Source: a virus | Virus record (IMG/VR): IMGVR_UViG_3300028027_000260 | Location: 1-22,231 of that record | Strand: one strand, 5' to 3' | Length of the DNA stretch: 22,231 bases | In this document: in pieces, positions 1 to 7,690 of the stretch | Layout of the letters: every line of letters starts with the position of its first letter | Numbering within the stretch: the first letter of the stretch is position 1 | Made by a program: the position numbers and the translations under genes | Notes under the pieces: model-generated | Database searches by the model: none | What the model was told of the DNA's origin: nothing | Seen by the model: only the letters and a program-made list of their open reading frames with translations

Positions 1-305
1 TGATTTACCAGCGTCACTACTGTGAGCACAAGCCATCAGTCACTATCTCTGTCTTAGAGAATGAGTGGATGGAAGTAGGGGCATGGGTGTACAAGCACTT
101 CGATGAGGTTACTGGTGTGTCTTTCCTTCCAATGGATGGAGGAACATATCGACAAGCACCATATGAAGAGTGTACTGAAGAGGATTACAAGAAGCTACTT
201 GATCAGCAGCCTACTGGCATTGATTGGGATAACTTCCAGGAGTATGACGATAATGTCGAAGGAGCACAAATGCTAAGCTGCACAGCAGGAGGATGTACAA
301 TATGA
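1..305 (+). CDS. Class II (B12-dependent) ribonucleotide reductase, C-terminal end (5' partial)
   Basis: The reading frame is open from the window edge (first full codon at position 3) to a TGA at 303-305, so only about the last 100 residues are present. The enzyme would reduce ribonucleotides to deoxyribonucleotides with adenosylcobalamin, supplying precursors for phage DNA synthesis in the cytoplasm. Visible signatures are HYCEHKPSVTISV, the segment GVSFLPMDGGTY followed by QAPYEE, and the tail GAQMLSCTAGGCTI. The tail carries a CX4C cysteine pair, the spacing known for the C-terminal redox cysteines of monomeric class II reductases. It is the only clear metabolic gene here and lies on the opposite strand from the structural operon. 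The active-site barrel lies outside the window, so class II is inferred from the C-terminal conserved segments. Confidence 0.88.
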   Translation, partial: IYQRHYCEHKPSVTISVLENEWMEVGAWVYKHFDEVTGVSFLPMDGGTYRQAPYEECTEEDYKKLLDQQPTGIDWDNFQEYDDNVEGAQMLSCTAGGCTI

Positions 306-430
306 TTTTAGAACTACACTTTATATGCGGTTTGATGTTTGGTTTTGAGTATGTAGATCAGGAAGAAGCAAACTATTATGTTCTTGATCTAGGTATTATT
401 CGTTTGATGTTAGCCTCTCCCAAAGACTAA
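302..430 (+). CDS. Small hypothetical protein, translationally coupled to the reductase
   Basis: A 42-codon frame starts at an ATG that overlaps the reductase stop codon (ATGA at 302-305) and ends with TAA at 428-430. The product begins MILELHFICGLMFGFEYVD and continues through an acidic patch to YYVLDLGIIRLML near its end. It is amphipathic with hydrophobic stretches at both ends and has no catalytic motif. The 4-base overlap suggests translation by re-initiation from the upstream gene. A strong terminator follows 9 bases after the stop, so this is the last gene of the plus-strand operon. Similar tiny proteins occur in other phages, but I know of no function. The overlap, frame and position support a real gene; the role is unknown. 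Confidence 0.6.
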   Translation: MILELHFICGLMFGFEYVDQEEANYYVLDLGIIRLMLASPKD

Positions 431-438
431 CTCTTTAT

Positions 439-466
439 GGCAGCCCCTTCGGGGGTTGTCTTTTTA
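439..466 (+). terminator. Rho-independent terminator ending the plus-strand operon
   Basis: A 9-pair stem (439-447 with 452-460, including G-T wobbles) closes on a TTCG tetraloop at 448-451, a classic very stable C(TTCG)G hairpin. A run of T's follows at 461-465. It lies 9 bases after the stop of the 42-codon gene. Read on the minus strand the hairpin is followed by ATAAAGAG, not a T tract, so it should stop only rightward transcription efficiently. Confidence 0.85.
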
Positions 467-545
467 TCCTACTATCCTAGGATATACTTAGTGTTTTGTT
501 TGTACTGTGTAGAAAAGACTAAGATTCTAGGATTAATATACAACA

Positions 546-980
546 CTACTGATAAGGACGAGTCCCTTTTCTATCAATGATTAGGGCTTGTTTCCTTGGA
601 GGTGTACTAGGAGTTAATGGTACACTGATATGCACCCAGCTATCGAACTCTCTGATGAGCTGGTCGTAAGGTAAACCCTTCATAATTAATGTAGCTACAA
701 CCTGATCAGGGGTCATCCCCGATACACGAATATCTGCAGCACATCCTACTCGATGCTGACTAGAATCCTTAGATCCAATAGCATCATTCACCTGCTTAGA
801 TCTGTACCCACTAGTAACAGTGATAGACCTACCTAGCTCAGACCGTACAGTCTCTAGGAACTGACACAACCTCACCAGGTTTTGGAACTCTATGTCAGTA
901 GGCTTATTAAGCCAGCCATTACGAGCAGCTGTCTGCGATGCAGTCATCTCTTCATAGGTGAAGTGAGGTGTTATCTTCAT
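546..980 (-). CDS. M15-family peptidase endolysin (D-Ala-D-Ala carboxypeptidase-like)
   Basis: This 144-aa protein matches phage peptidoglycan peptidases of the M15 group, which cut peptide cross-links in the cell wall at the end of infection. The zinc-site pattern is visible: SSQHRVGCAADI supplies His76 and Asp83, and SWVHIS supplies His117, with Glu111 just before it as the likely catalytic base. TVTSGYRS at about 54-61 is also typical. There is no signal peptide, so export depends on the holin encoded just upstream, whose stop overlaps this start by 4 bases (ATGA). It is the last gene of the leftward operon. Length fits a single-domain enzyme; no separate cell-wall-binding domain is seen. 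Confidence 0.9.
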   Translation of the reverse strand: MKITPHFTYEEMTASQTAARNGWLNKPTDIEFQNLVRLCQFLETVRSELGRSITVTSGYRSKQVNDAIGSKDSSQHRVGCAADIRVSGMTPDQVVATLIMKGLPYDQLIREFDSWVHISVPLTPSTPPRKQALIIDRKGTRPYQ

Positions 981-1378
981 TCCTTCCTAGTCTTCATATC
1001 CATAATCTTCTCTAGTGTACGACCACCAAAGTAGAAGGACATAATAAGCATACCCCATTGACCTAGTAGCTCTACATAAGCTTGATGTGCATTCATGCCA
1101 TAGGCAGACATCAGAGCAAACATGAAGTACCCTGTTAGGATCGCTATAAGGGTCATAGGACGGATGTTCTTAGACAACCAAGAGTCAGACATCATATCTG
1201 CTTCTTGACGCTTAGTAAGCTCCTGAGCCTCTACAATGTCAGCTTCCATCTTCTTGAAGTCACCTTCTTGCTGCATCTTCAATAGCTCTAGCTGAGCCTT
1301 AGCTTTGTCTTCAGGATTAGGAAAGAACTTATCTACCAGCTTCATGCCTACATTAAGGATTGTGTCTAGTGGAAACAT
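977..1378 (-). CDS. Holin, 3TM / GTA-type holin family
   Basis: This 133-aa protein has a charged helical N-terminal half (about residues 20-65, coiled-coil-like). After SWLSKNIRP come two hydrophobic segments at about 75-92 and 104-119, then a short basic tail. This layout matches the phage holin family first described in gene transfer agents. It would sit in the inner membrane and make the lesions that let the endolysin reach the cell wall. Its position directly before the M15 peptidase, with a 4-base overlap, supports a lysis role. Its own start overlaps the stop of the 1057-aa protein by one base (TAATG). Only two membrane segments are obvious to me; the family name implies three. Confidence 0.8.
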   Translation of the reverse strand: MFPLDTILNVGMKLVDKFFPNPEDKAKAQLELLKMQQEGDFKKMEADIVEAQELTKRQEADMMSDSWLSKNIRPMTLIAILTGYFMFALMSAYGMNAHQAYVELLGQWGMLIMSFYFGGRTLEKIMDMKTRKE

Positions 1379-4300
1379 TATTCTTCTACTCCCTTTTTCT
1401 TAAGCTTAGCTCTAATGTACTGCTGTACAAACTCAGGGTCTTGACGCTTCTCAGCAAACATAAGATTAGTAGCTATCTTGCGTGAACGCTGCAGTGCTTT
1501 CTCAAGCAGTATCTTCTTCATAGGATCAGAAGCATTCTGATATACAGGAGATGCAATCATATTCTCTAGCATTGGATCAGCATACTGACTAGAGATAGCT
1601 TGGTATCTAGCTTGATCAGCACCTTCTAGTTCTACACCTTTAAGCTTTTTACCTGGCAAGTCATAGTCTACCTTGACACGAGCTACTTCTCTCTGTACTT
1701 CAGTCTGAACAGCAGGTGCAGTTTGAATACCAGTGAATGCAGCTTGTCCAGTAGCAGGGTTACGACGCTCACCACCGAATAACATAGACTGTACAGGTAA
1801 CTCTTGACGAGCTGGTACAGGCAGACCTAAGCCAAAGTCAGGTATACGATTCTGTACTGCTTCACCGAAGCCAGTGACGACACGCTGATAAGGATCAGCA
1901 CTACGAGCAGGAGCAGCTACGAATGAAGGCACAACTAAACCAGCAAAGCTGTTAATGAAGCTACCACCGTAACGCTCAGGATCATGAATAGCCTGGAGCA
2001 CACCAGAGATACCCTCTAAGAAGGTCTTCGATGCAATGTTCTTAGTGATACCACCAACTACGTCCAGTACTAAGTCTTTAGCTTTACGGTCATAGGGATT
2101 CTTATCAGTGTAGTTCTTAACAGCATTGATACCATCTACTGTAGAACCCATGATTGTAGCTACAGGCTCAAGACGAGCATAGGAATACCATGTATCACCA
2201 ATCCTCATGCTGTACTCAGGGATACCTGCAGCAATCATAGAGTTACGCTTAGCAGCATCTTTAGGATAACTACCAGTAATCTCTCCACTACCTACTAACT
2301 GAGATATACCAACAGCAATACCAGTACCAATAGCTACACGAGCAATCTTAACATCGTTAGGTGTATTCTTAGAGAAGATACCTAAAGGAGTATAAGACAA
2401 TGCATCCTTCATGATGTTGATAGGAGTCTTAACAAATGGAACAACCCATGCTAGTTCAGGATGTTGTGATCTGAATCGTAGGATGTTGTTACCAAACTTA
2501 CCTAGATCAGCCTGGAATGTAGCAGACTTAGCAAAGTCACCCACCTCTTGAATGAACTTAGCACGAATACCATCAGGCAATCCAGCTAAGCCAGGTACTT
2601 CTAGTACTTGATCTCGCCAGTTAGCAGACTTAGTATTGACATTACGCAGTGCATTGTATACTGCATCTTGATCACCATACTTACCACTAGAGGCTAGACG
2701 ATATGCTTGTGCGTTGTACTCCATCTTACGAAAGATAGCTTTGAAGAACTCGTCAGTAGCTACTCCAATCTTACCAGGTATACGAACTCCTTTACCTATT
2801 AGTTGTTCTGCACGACTAGCACCTTCTTGCATACCAATAGCACCACGAATCTCAGGCATTGATGTATCTAAAGGACTACCACGCAAGAATCCTTCCTTAG
2901 CAAAGTAAGCACCTTCCAGCATACCATCCATCATTCCTCTGAATGCAGGAATAACTTCACCCAGCTTTACTTTACTAGCTGGATTTACAGCCTGTAGTAC
3001 ACGCTCTACGCTAAGTAGACCTAGCTTAGCTATACCAGAGGCAGCGTTAACGAATGGAGTAGCGAGACCAGAGATGTAGGAGTTAACAACATACTCACCA
3101 AACTTATCATTCCACTTAGGCTGCTTCAGTGCATCACGAGTCAATGCACGAATAGCAATCTCTTTATCGAATGACGAACCAGGAGCATCCTTGATCTGAC
3201 GCACAGCATCCATCAAGTCCATCAGCGATTCTGTCTCAGTCTTACCTTGGTTACTATCTAAGTACTTACGAACCTGTGCAGGAGATAGACCACCTAAAGA
3301 CTTCTTGATTTGCTTTTGTGCTTGTAGTGCTTTACCTGCATTACGAGCTGAGCCAAGAGGAGATGTTAAGAACGGCTTGATAGCTTCGATGTCTGCTTTA
3401 AACATAGCAGTTAACTCAGCAGGAGATAAACCTTCTGACCTACCTATCTGCATTAGTTCAGATATAGTATTGAATTTCTTCCATGAATCTTCTACGATAG
3501 GAGTGAATGCTCTAAGGATCTCAGCAGGAGCTACTTCTTCTAAGCCACGCATACGCATGAACTCAGCAGCTTGCTCAGGTGTGAATGCCTTGAACTCTGT
3601 GGTTAAGCCTAGCTCAGAGCGCAGCTGTGGAGCATAAGCACTAACTAGTTCTTTGAGTGCATCTTCTGACTGACCTAGACGAGACTGACCAGCCTTGATA
3701 AAAGAATCAATGTTCTCTTGTCTTAGTGGATTGTCTGGGTTGAATGCATCTGAGTAACGGAAGTCTGGTGTCTCAGTGAAACGGAATGGAGCTTCAGTAA
3801 AGAAGGTTCTGTAGTCTCCGTTAGCAATCTGTGTACCTAACTCAGCACGAGTCTCAGCATCTTCAATACTCTTAATCCAAGGAACTACACTCTCTTGTAG
3901 ATTAGTAGGAGGAGGAACAGACTCTTCAGGAATAACAACCTGTGTTTCAGTATCAATCTTATTGACTGGTACTTCTTCTATCTTGTTGGTAAGCTTATTA
4001 AATATCTTAGCTATGCCACGACCGCCACCAACTAAAGCACCTGCAATGGCTGCACCACCAGCGATACCAAGACCAGCAGTAGCTAGTCTACCTAGATCTT
4101 CTTCTTCATACTTAGGTTGTAGTGCTCCGCTGATACCACCAGCTACAGCACCACCAGCGATTAAGCCTTTAGCACCTTTAAAGAATACAGCACCAGGAAG
4201 TAAAGAAGATGGGTTTACTAAGCCACCAGCAAGTGTACCTAAGACACCAGCTACTGGGTTCTCTGCTTCCATCTGACGACGGAGAGACTCCTCTGCAGTA

Positions 4301-4551
4301 TCGGTAGGTTCTTGACCTAGCAACTGACGAGCACCAGTAATCTCAGAACCCATCTCTTGACGAGCAGACTGCTTGAAGGTCTCTAAAGGAGTAGCACCTG
4401 TTTTATTCAGGTGAGTGAGAATTTCTTTAGGCTTGTAGCCTTCAGACAAAGCAGCTGAGTAATCAAACCCAGACTGCTGTGCTAGATACTGAGCAATCTC
4501 ATCTTCCGAGTAGCCTTCTTTCTTTGCAGCAATAACATCAAAGATAGCCAT
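1378..4551 (-). CDS. Large internal virion / DNA ejection protein (polyvalent-type, T7 gp16 position)
   Basis: This is the largest protein in the window at 1057 aa. Its place after two medium-sized internal-virion candidates and before the lysis genes matches the T7 layout, where such proteins are stored in the head and ejected with the DNA to form a conduit through the envelope. The N-terminus has short GYSEDEI and GYKPKEI helical repeats (about 13-45), then two Gly/Ala-rich hydrophobic stretches (about 100-145 and 157-182) that could enter a membrane. The middle, around residues 670-725, carries the segment WVVPFVKTPINIMK. That segment, followed by DTWYSYARLEP near 787-797, recurs in phage polyvalent ejection proteins. 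I see no lysozyme or transglycosylase active site. The start codon follows directly on the upstream stop (TAAATG). The ejection role is inferred from order and these motifs. Confidence 0.75.
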   Translation of the reverse strand: MAIFDVIAAKKEGYSEDEIAQYLAQQSGFDYSAALSEGYKPKEILTHLNKTGATPLETFKQSARQEMGSEITGARQLLGQEPTDTAEESLRRQMEAENPVAGVLGTLAGGLVNPSSLLPGAVFFKGAKGLIAGGAVAGGISGALQPKYEEEDLGRLATAGLGIAGGAAIAGALVGGGRGIAKIFNKLTNKIEEVPVNKIDTETQVVIPEESVPPPTNLQESVVPWIKSIEDAETRAELGTQIANGDYRTFFTEAPFRFTETPDFRYSDAFNPDNPLRQENIDSFIKAGQSRLGQSEDALKELVSAYAPQLRSELGLTTEFKAFTPEQAAEFMRMRGLEEVAPAEILRAFTPIVEDSWKKFNTISELMQIGRSEGLSPAELTAMFKADIEAIKPFLTSPLGSARNAGKALQAQKQIKKSLGGLSPAQVRKYLDSNQGKTETESLMDLMDAVRQIKDAPGSSFDKEIAIRALTRDALKQPKWNDKFGEYVVNSYISGLATPFVNAASGIAKLGLLSVERVLQAVNPASKVKLGEVIPAFRGMMDGMLEGAYFAKEGFLRGSPLDTSMPEIRGAIGMQEGASRAEQLIGKGVRIPGKIGVATDEFFKAIFRKMEYNAQAYRLASSGKYGDQDAVYNALRNVNTKSANWRDQVLEVPGLAGLPDGIRAKFIQEVGDFAKSATFQADLGKFGNNILRFRSQHPELAWVVPFVKTPINIMKDALSYTPLGIFSKNTPNDVKIARVAIGTGIAVGISQLVGSGEITGSYPKDAAKRNSMIAAGIPEYSMRIGDTWYSYARLEPVATIMGSTVDGINAVKNYTDKNPYDRKAKDLVLDVVGGITKNIASKTFLEGISGVLQAIHDPERYGGSFINSFAGLVVPSFVAAPARSADPYQRVVTGFGEAVQNRIPDFGLGLPVPARQELPVQSMLFGGERRNPATGQAAFTGIQTAPAVQTEVQREVARVKVDYDLPGKKLKGVELEGADQARYQAISSQYADPMLENMIASPVYQNASDPMKKILLEKALQRSRKIATNLMFAEKRQDPEFVQQYIRAKLKKKGVEE

Positions 4552-5595
4552 TTATAATCCTAGTTGTGTAGCGATGATTTGCTTGTCTGCTTCCGATAGC
4601 GCACTGAGGTTTATGTTAGGATTGATTCTTAGGATAGCAGCATCTCTATTCTCTCTTGTATAGTTAGCTGGAGCGATAGCACCCATAGCAGCACTAGGAA
4701 GATTCAACAGTTGTTGAGCTGAAGACACAACTCGATCTGTCATAGATGGCTGAGCCGATACAGCAGCTGCAGGAGGCTGAACATTGCCAAAGCTTTCTAA
4801 TGGCTTACGCTCACCTTTAGGAGTATCTCCAGGCTTAGCAGCACCTCTGTTGACTATCTCTGGTGTTACGACAATACGGTTAACTTCTTTACCAGTCTTA
4901 TCAGCGTAGACAATAGTACCACCGCCTAGCCCATCAGAGATAGAGGTAACATTAATCTTACCTTGTTCAATCTCAGTTGCATACTTCTTAGCCAATGCTC
5001 TTTGAGCTTCAGTCTGAGCACCAAGCAAACCAAGCTGAGCCAGTTCTTTCTGACGATCAAGATCAACTTGTACTTGAATCTGACCACGCTGTTGAGCCAA
5101 CTGATTAGCAAGTTTATCATCACCAAGATCACGAGCTTTCGCAATCTGTGTATCAAGCAGTGCAGGATTCTTTTTATAGAGGTCTGTCTTAGCAGCTTCA
5201 GTCTTAATGCCCTGCTCTTCTACTTTCCTTAGTTCCTGCGTAGCCATCAGTGCTTGTTGACCTAAGCCAGCTTCTGCAAATCCAGTCTGTAAGTTCTTAT
5301 AGAAAGACATAGGATCGTTAGGATCTGAGTCTTGCATTACTCGGTTGTATACACTCTGAATGCTAGTTAGTTTCTGTAATACAGGATTAGTAACTTCAAA
5401 GAAGCCACGATCTTGTGCCACGTTAGAGATACCACGACCAAGTAATCCACCGAGTGTACCAGCTAATTGATTCTGTGCTGGCATAGCAGCAACACGAGCT
5501 TGCTCTTGCTGTAGTAACTGTTGACGATACAACTCTGGGTCTGCACCTAAGAGTCCTGCTTGACCGCCTAATAAATAGTTTGTTGGTTGTCCCAT
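4552..5595 (-). CDS. Internal virion protein candidate (347 aa, Gln-rich helical)
   Basis: This 347-aa protein is dominated by Gln-, Ala- and Leu-rich helix-forming sequence. Residues about 130-215 form a long stretch with many KARDLGDDKLANQLAQQ-like segments that look coiled-coil. The C-terminal third is Pro- and Ala-rich, then ends in a short helical domain. There is no enzyme motif. It sits between the 357-aa and 1057-aa proteins, equivalent to the T7 internal core proteins (gp14/gp15 positions), and its stop abuts the start of the 1057-aa gene. I infer that it is a core or ejectosome protein; sequence alone does not prove it. A tail-associated role is the main alternative. Confidence 0.6.
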   Translation of the reverse strand: MGQPTNYLLGGQAGLLGADPELYRQQLLQQEQARVAAMPAQNQLAGTLGGLLGRGISNVAQDRGFFEVTNPVLQKLTSIQSVYNRVMQDSDPNDPMSFYKNLQTGFAEAGLGQQALMATQELRKVEEQGIKTEAAKTDLYKKNPALLDTQIAKARDLGDDKLANQLAQQRGQIQVQVDLDRQKELAQLGLLGAQTEAQRALAKKYATEIEQGKINVTSISDGLGGGTIVYADKTGKEVNRIVVTPEIVNRGAAKPGDTPKGERKPLESFGNVQPPAAAVSAQPSMTDRVVSSAQQLLNLPSAAMGAIAPANYTRENRDAAILRINPNINLSALSEADKQIIATQLGL

Positions 5596-5596
5596 C

Positions 5597-6670
5597 TTAG
5601 AAACCTCTCATTTGATCTGCTAACATACGAGTCTGTTGTGAGCCGATATTAGTACCGTACTGCCACGCTGTCATTGGATTACCAAACATGTTACCTACTG
5701 AACCAAATAAACTAGACCCACCTCCGCCTCCACCGCCACCCATGCCCATCGTTGCAGCACCAATAGCAGATTGTAAGAACTGATTGTTCATCTGATTAGC
5801 AGCCATCGTAGCACCGTACTGAGTAGCAGCACCTTGTGCTTGTCCACCGTAGTACTGCTGTCCACTAGCCTGTTGACCTGGTATCTGAGCTGTGCCTAAT
5901 TGCATACCTAATTGATATGGTTGCTGAGCCATCTGTTCTACCTGACCAGATAAACCTAACTGAGTTTGTAGTGGTGAGTAAGCACCTACCTGACCAGCAG
6001 TCTGAGCACCTAGTAAGCTACCAGCAGTGCCTAATAAACCAGCACCATAAGTAGCTCTCTGCATACCAGCTTGAGTAGCTTGCGATGCCAAGGCTAAGTC
6101 TTGCTGAGCTAAGGCATTGTAGTAGGCTTGCATCTCAGGACTAGCAGGAGCAGTGCCAGTACCTGTTTGTACACCTAAGCCACCACGACCACGACCAAAC
6201 AAACCAGAGCGTGTCTGAGCTAACTGAGCAGAGCGACTAGGAGCTAACAATGCTTGCTGACTTGTCATGTAATCTTGAGCTGCTTGCTCAGGAGAAGTAG
6301 CTAAGTACTGTTGACCAAGACCAAATAGCTGTTGAGCACCTGCACCTAGTGGGGCATACTGCTGACCCATCTGTTCAGCTTGAGTAAGACCAGCACCAAA
6401 CTGACCGAACAGTCTATCCTGTAATCCAGCTAACTCAGGAGCAGCTGTATATCCAGCAGCAGAGATATAAGGAACACCAGTAGCTGGATCAATCTCACGA
6501 GTAAACTGAGATGTACCAAACCTGGTAGTCATTCCTACTGGACGGAAGGCAGAGATATTAGCAGCAGTAAGACCTGCTTGTCTTTGTTGATTAGCAGCAG
6601 CTTCACCAGCTCTACGAGTTTCTCCAGCCCCTGTAAAAGGATCTAGTACTTTACTTACTATACTACCCAT
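5597..6670 (-). CDS. Internal virion protein candidate (357 aa, Gln/Gly/Ala-rich)
   Basis: This 357-aa protein begins MGSIVSKVLDPFTGAGETRR and is very rich in Gln, Gly and Ala. Repeated GQQY- and LGTAGSLLG-like pieces run through it, with an eight-glycine run at about 311-318 before a hydrophobic C-terminal part. Proteins of this kind, with a hydrophobic GLLGTAGSLLG core and low complexity, are typical of small podovirus internal or ejection proteins (T7 gp14 position). The gene overlaps the 99-aa gene upstream by 13 bases and is separated from the 347-aa gene by one base, so all three are probably co-translated. The ejection role is inferred from position and composition; no catalytic motif is present. 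Confidence 0.6.
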   Translation of the reverse strand: MGSIVSKVLDPFTGAGETRRAGEAAANQQRQAGLTAANISAFRPVGMTTRFGTSQFTREIDPATGVPYISAAGYTAAPELAGLQDRLFGQFGAGLTQAEQMGQQYAPLGAGAQQLFGLGQQYLATSPEQAAQDYMTSQQALLAPSRSAQLAQTRSGLFGRGRGGLGVQTGTGTAPASPEMQAYYNALAQQDLALASQATQAGMQRATYGAGLLGTAGSLLGAQTAGQVGAYSPLQTQLGLSGQVEQMAQQPYQLGMQLGTAQIPGQQASGQQYYGGQAQGAATQYGATMAANQMNNQFLQSAIGAATMGMGGGGGGGGSSLFGSVGNMFGNPMTAWQYGTNIGSQQTRMLADQMRGF

Positions 6671-6957
6671 GATTTGCTCCTAGTATATACATCATATCTT
6701 TTATCATTCACTGTTAATCTATCAAACTTAGTCCAACCTGTAGATTCTCCAAACTTAGCTAATTTCTTGTCTGTCTCTTCTACTAGTGCTACTAAGGGTA
6801 CTGTTACTAAATGCTGTAGTACTTCTAAATCTTTAAGGTATTCTTTCTTTACTTCTGGTGTCCACTTAAATACATCTGTATGAAACCAAAGCATGTTACT
6901 GTATAGTTCTAGAAACATCGTATAATCTCTACGATTCACTACTGGTACTTTTACCAT
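6658..6957 (-). CDS. Conserved phage protein of unknown function (99 aa)
   Basis: This 99-aa protein begins MVKVPVVNRRDYTMFLELYS, contains MLWFHTDVFKWTPEVKK in its first half, and ends with DKRYDVYTRSKSWVV. It looks like a small mixed alpha/beta soluble domain rich in aromatic residues, without Cys pairs or membrane segments. Its start overlaps the last base of the collar-fibre gene and its end overlaps the 357-aa gene by 13 bases. T7-like phages often carry a small protein of this size between the tail and internal-virion genes, sometimes an assembly helper. I do not recognise the family with certainty, and the assembly idea rests only on position. Confidence 0.6.
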   Translation of the reverse strand: MVKVPVVNRRDYTMFLELYSNMLWFHTDVFKWTPEVKKEYLKDLEVLQHLVTVPLVALVEETDKKLAKFGESTGWTKFDRLTVNDKRYDVYTRSKSWVV

Positions 6958-7682
6958 TACAGCTTCATAATGTACGCTAGTGCCAAGTATGGTGGCAGGT
7001 TAGCGTTAGTAGCCGAAGAACCTTCTGTAGACACAGCAGTTGTAACTGTTAAGCTACCGCCAGCAGTGCTGGTTAAACCAATGTTACCTTCACTTGCATT
7101 CGATGCAAAATCGTAGCTATAATCGCCACCAAAAGTACCTCGTCTTACAATAGTATTTGAGTTGTTTAAAGAACCTTCATTGCCTTGTTCAGCATTAACT
7201 ACCGTAAAGTGTCGATGAGCAGCGTTAGCGAGTGTGTTAGTGGCGGTGTGTGTATGAGACACAAGCGTAGCATCCTTAGAGCCACCAGTAGCATTCACAG
7301 CATAGAGAGTACCAGCACCAATAACAAACCTATCTCGTAAGTCAGGAGTACCGCTAGAGCCGTTACACAAAGTCCAACCAGTAGGAATAGAAGCAATAGA
7401 ACCAGACCACATAATAATACCACCAGCAGGGAAAGCTGCAAGAGCTGCTGCAGTAGCAAAGGCTGTGGTAGCTAACTGAGTTGTGTTTGTTCCAGCAACA
7501 GCTGTAGGAGCAGCAGGAGTACCAGTAAATGTAGGACTATTGCTATCTGCTTTAGATGCAATAGCAGAAGAGATTGCAGTGAACTCAGTATCAATCTCAG
7601 TACCTTTAACGATACGAGCAGAGTCTCCAGTAGGAAGACTATCCTTAGCTGTGAAGTTAGTTGCTTTAGTGTAATTTGCCAT
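6957..7682 (-). CDS. Tail fibre protein with phage tail collar domain
   Basis: This 241-aa protein has an N-terminal attachment-like part, then the common fibre linker SPTFTGTPAAPTA with TTQLATTAFA (about 49-77). A tail collar domain follows: PAGGIIMWSGS, IPTGWTLCNGSSGTPDLRDRF (read in pieces at about 86-120), and then SHTHTATN (142-149). The HxH motif resembles the metal-binding histidines of T4 short-tail-fibre-type receptor proteins. The C-terminal NLPPYLALAYIMKL is characteristic of this domain. Such proteins form trimers at the tail and contact the host surface. The gene lies 8 bases after the tail nozzle gene with AAGGA as ribosome site. Domain call is strong; the receptor is unknown. 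Confidence 0.9.
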   Translation of the reverse strand: MANYTKATNFTAKDSLPTGDSARIVKGTEIDTEFTAISSAIASKADSNSPTFTGTPAAPTAVAGTNTTQLATTAFATAAALAAFPAGGIIMWSGSIASIPTGWTLCNGSSGTPDLRDRFVIGAGTLYAVNATGGSKDATLVSHTHTATNTLANAAHRHFTVVNAEQGNEGSLNNSNTIVRRGTFGGDYSYDFASNASEGNIGLTSTAGGSLTVTTAVSTEGSSATNANLPPYLALAYIMKL

Positions 7683-7690
7683 AGTGTTCC

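Noticed and set aside
2714-4276. Plus-strand open frames inside the 1057-aa gene
   Set aside because: They lie antisense to a long, family-like coding frame, have unnatural Pro/Ser/Ala-rich products and no supporting start signals.
5718-5742. Run encoding eight glycines as a possible phase-variable tract
   Set aside because: The codons are mixed rather than a pure mononucleotide run, so slippage is unlikely; it fits a flexible linker.
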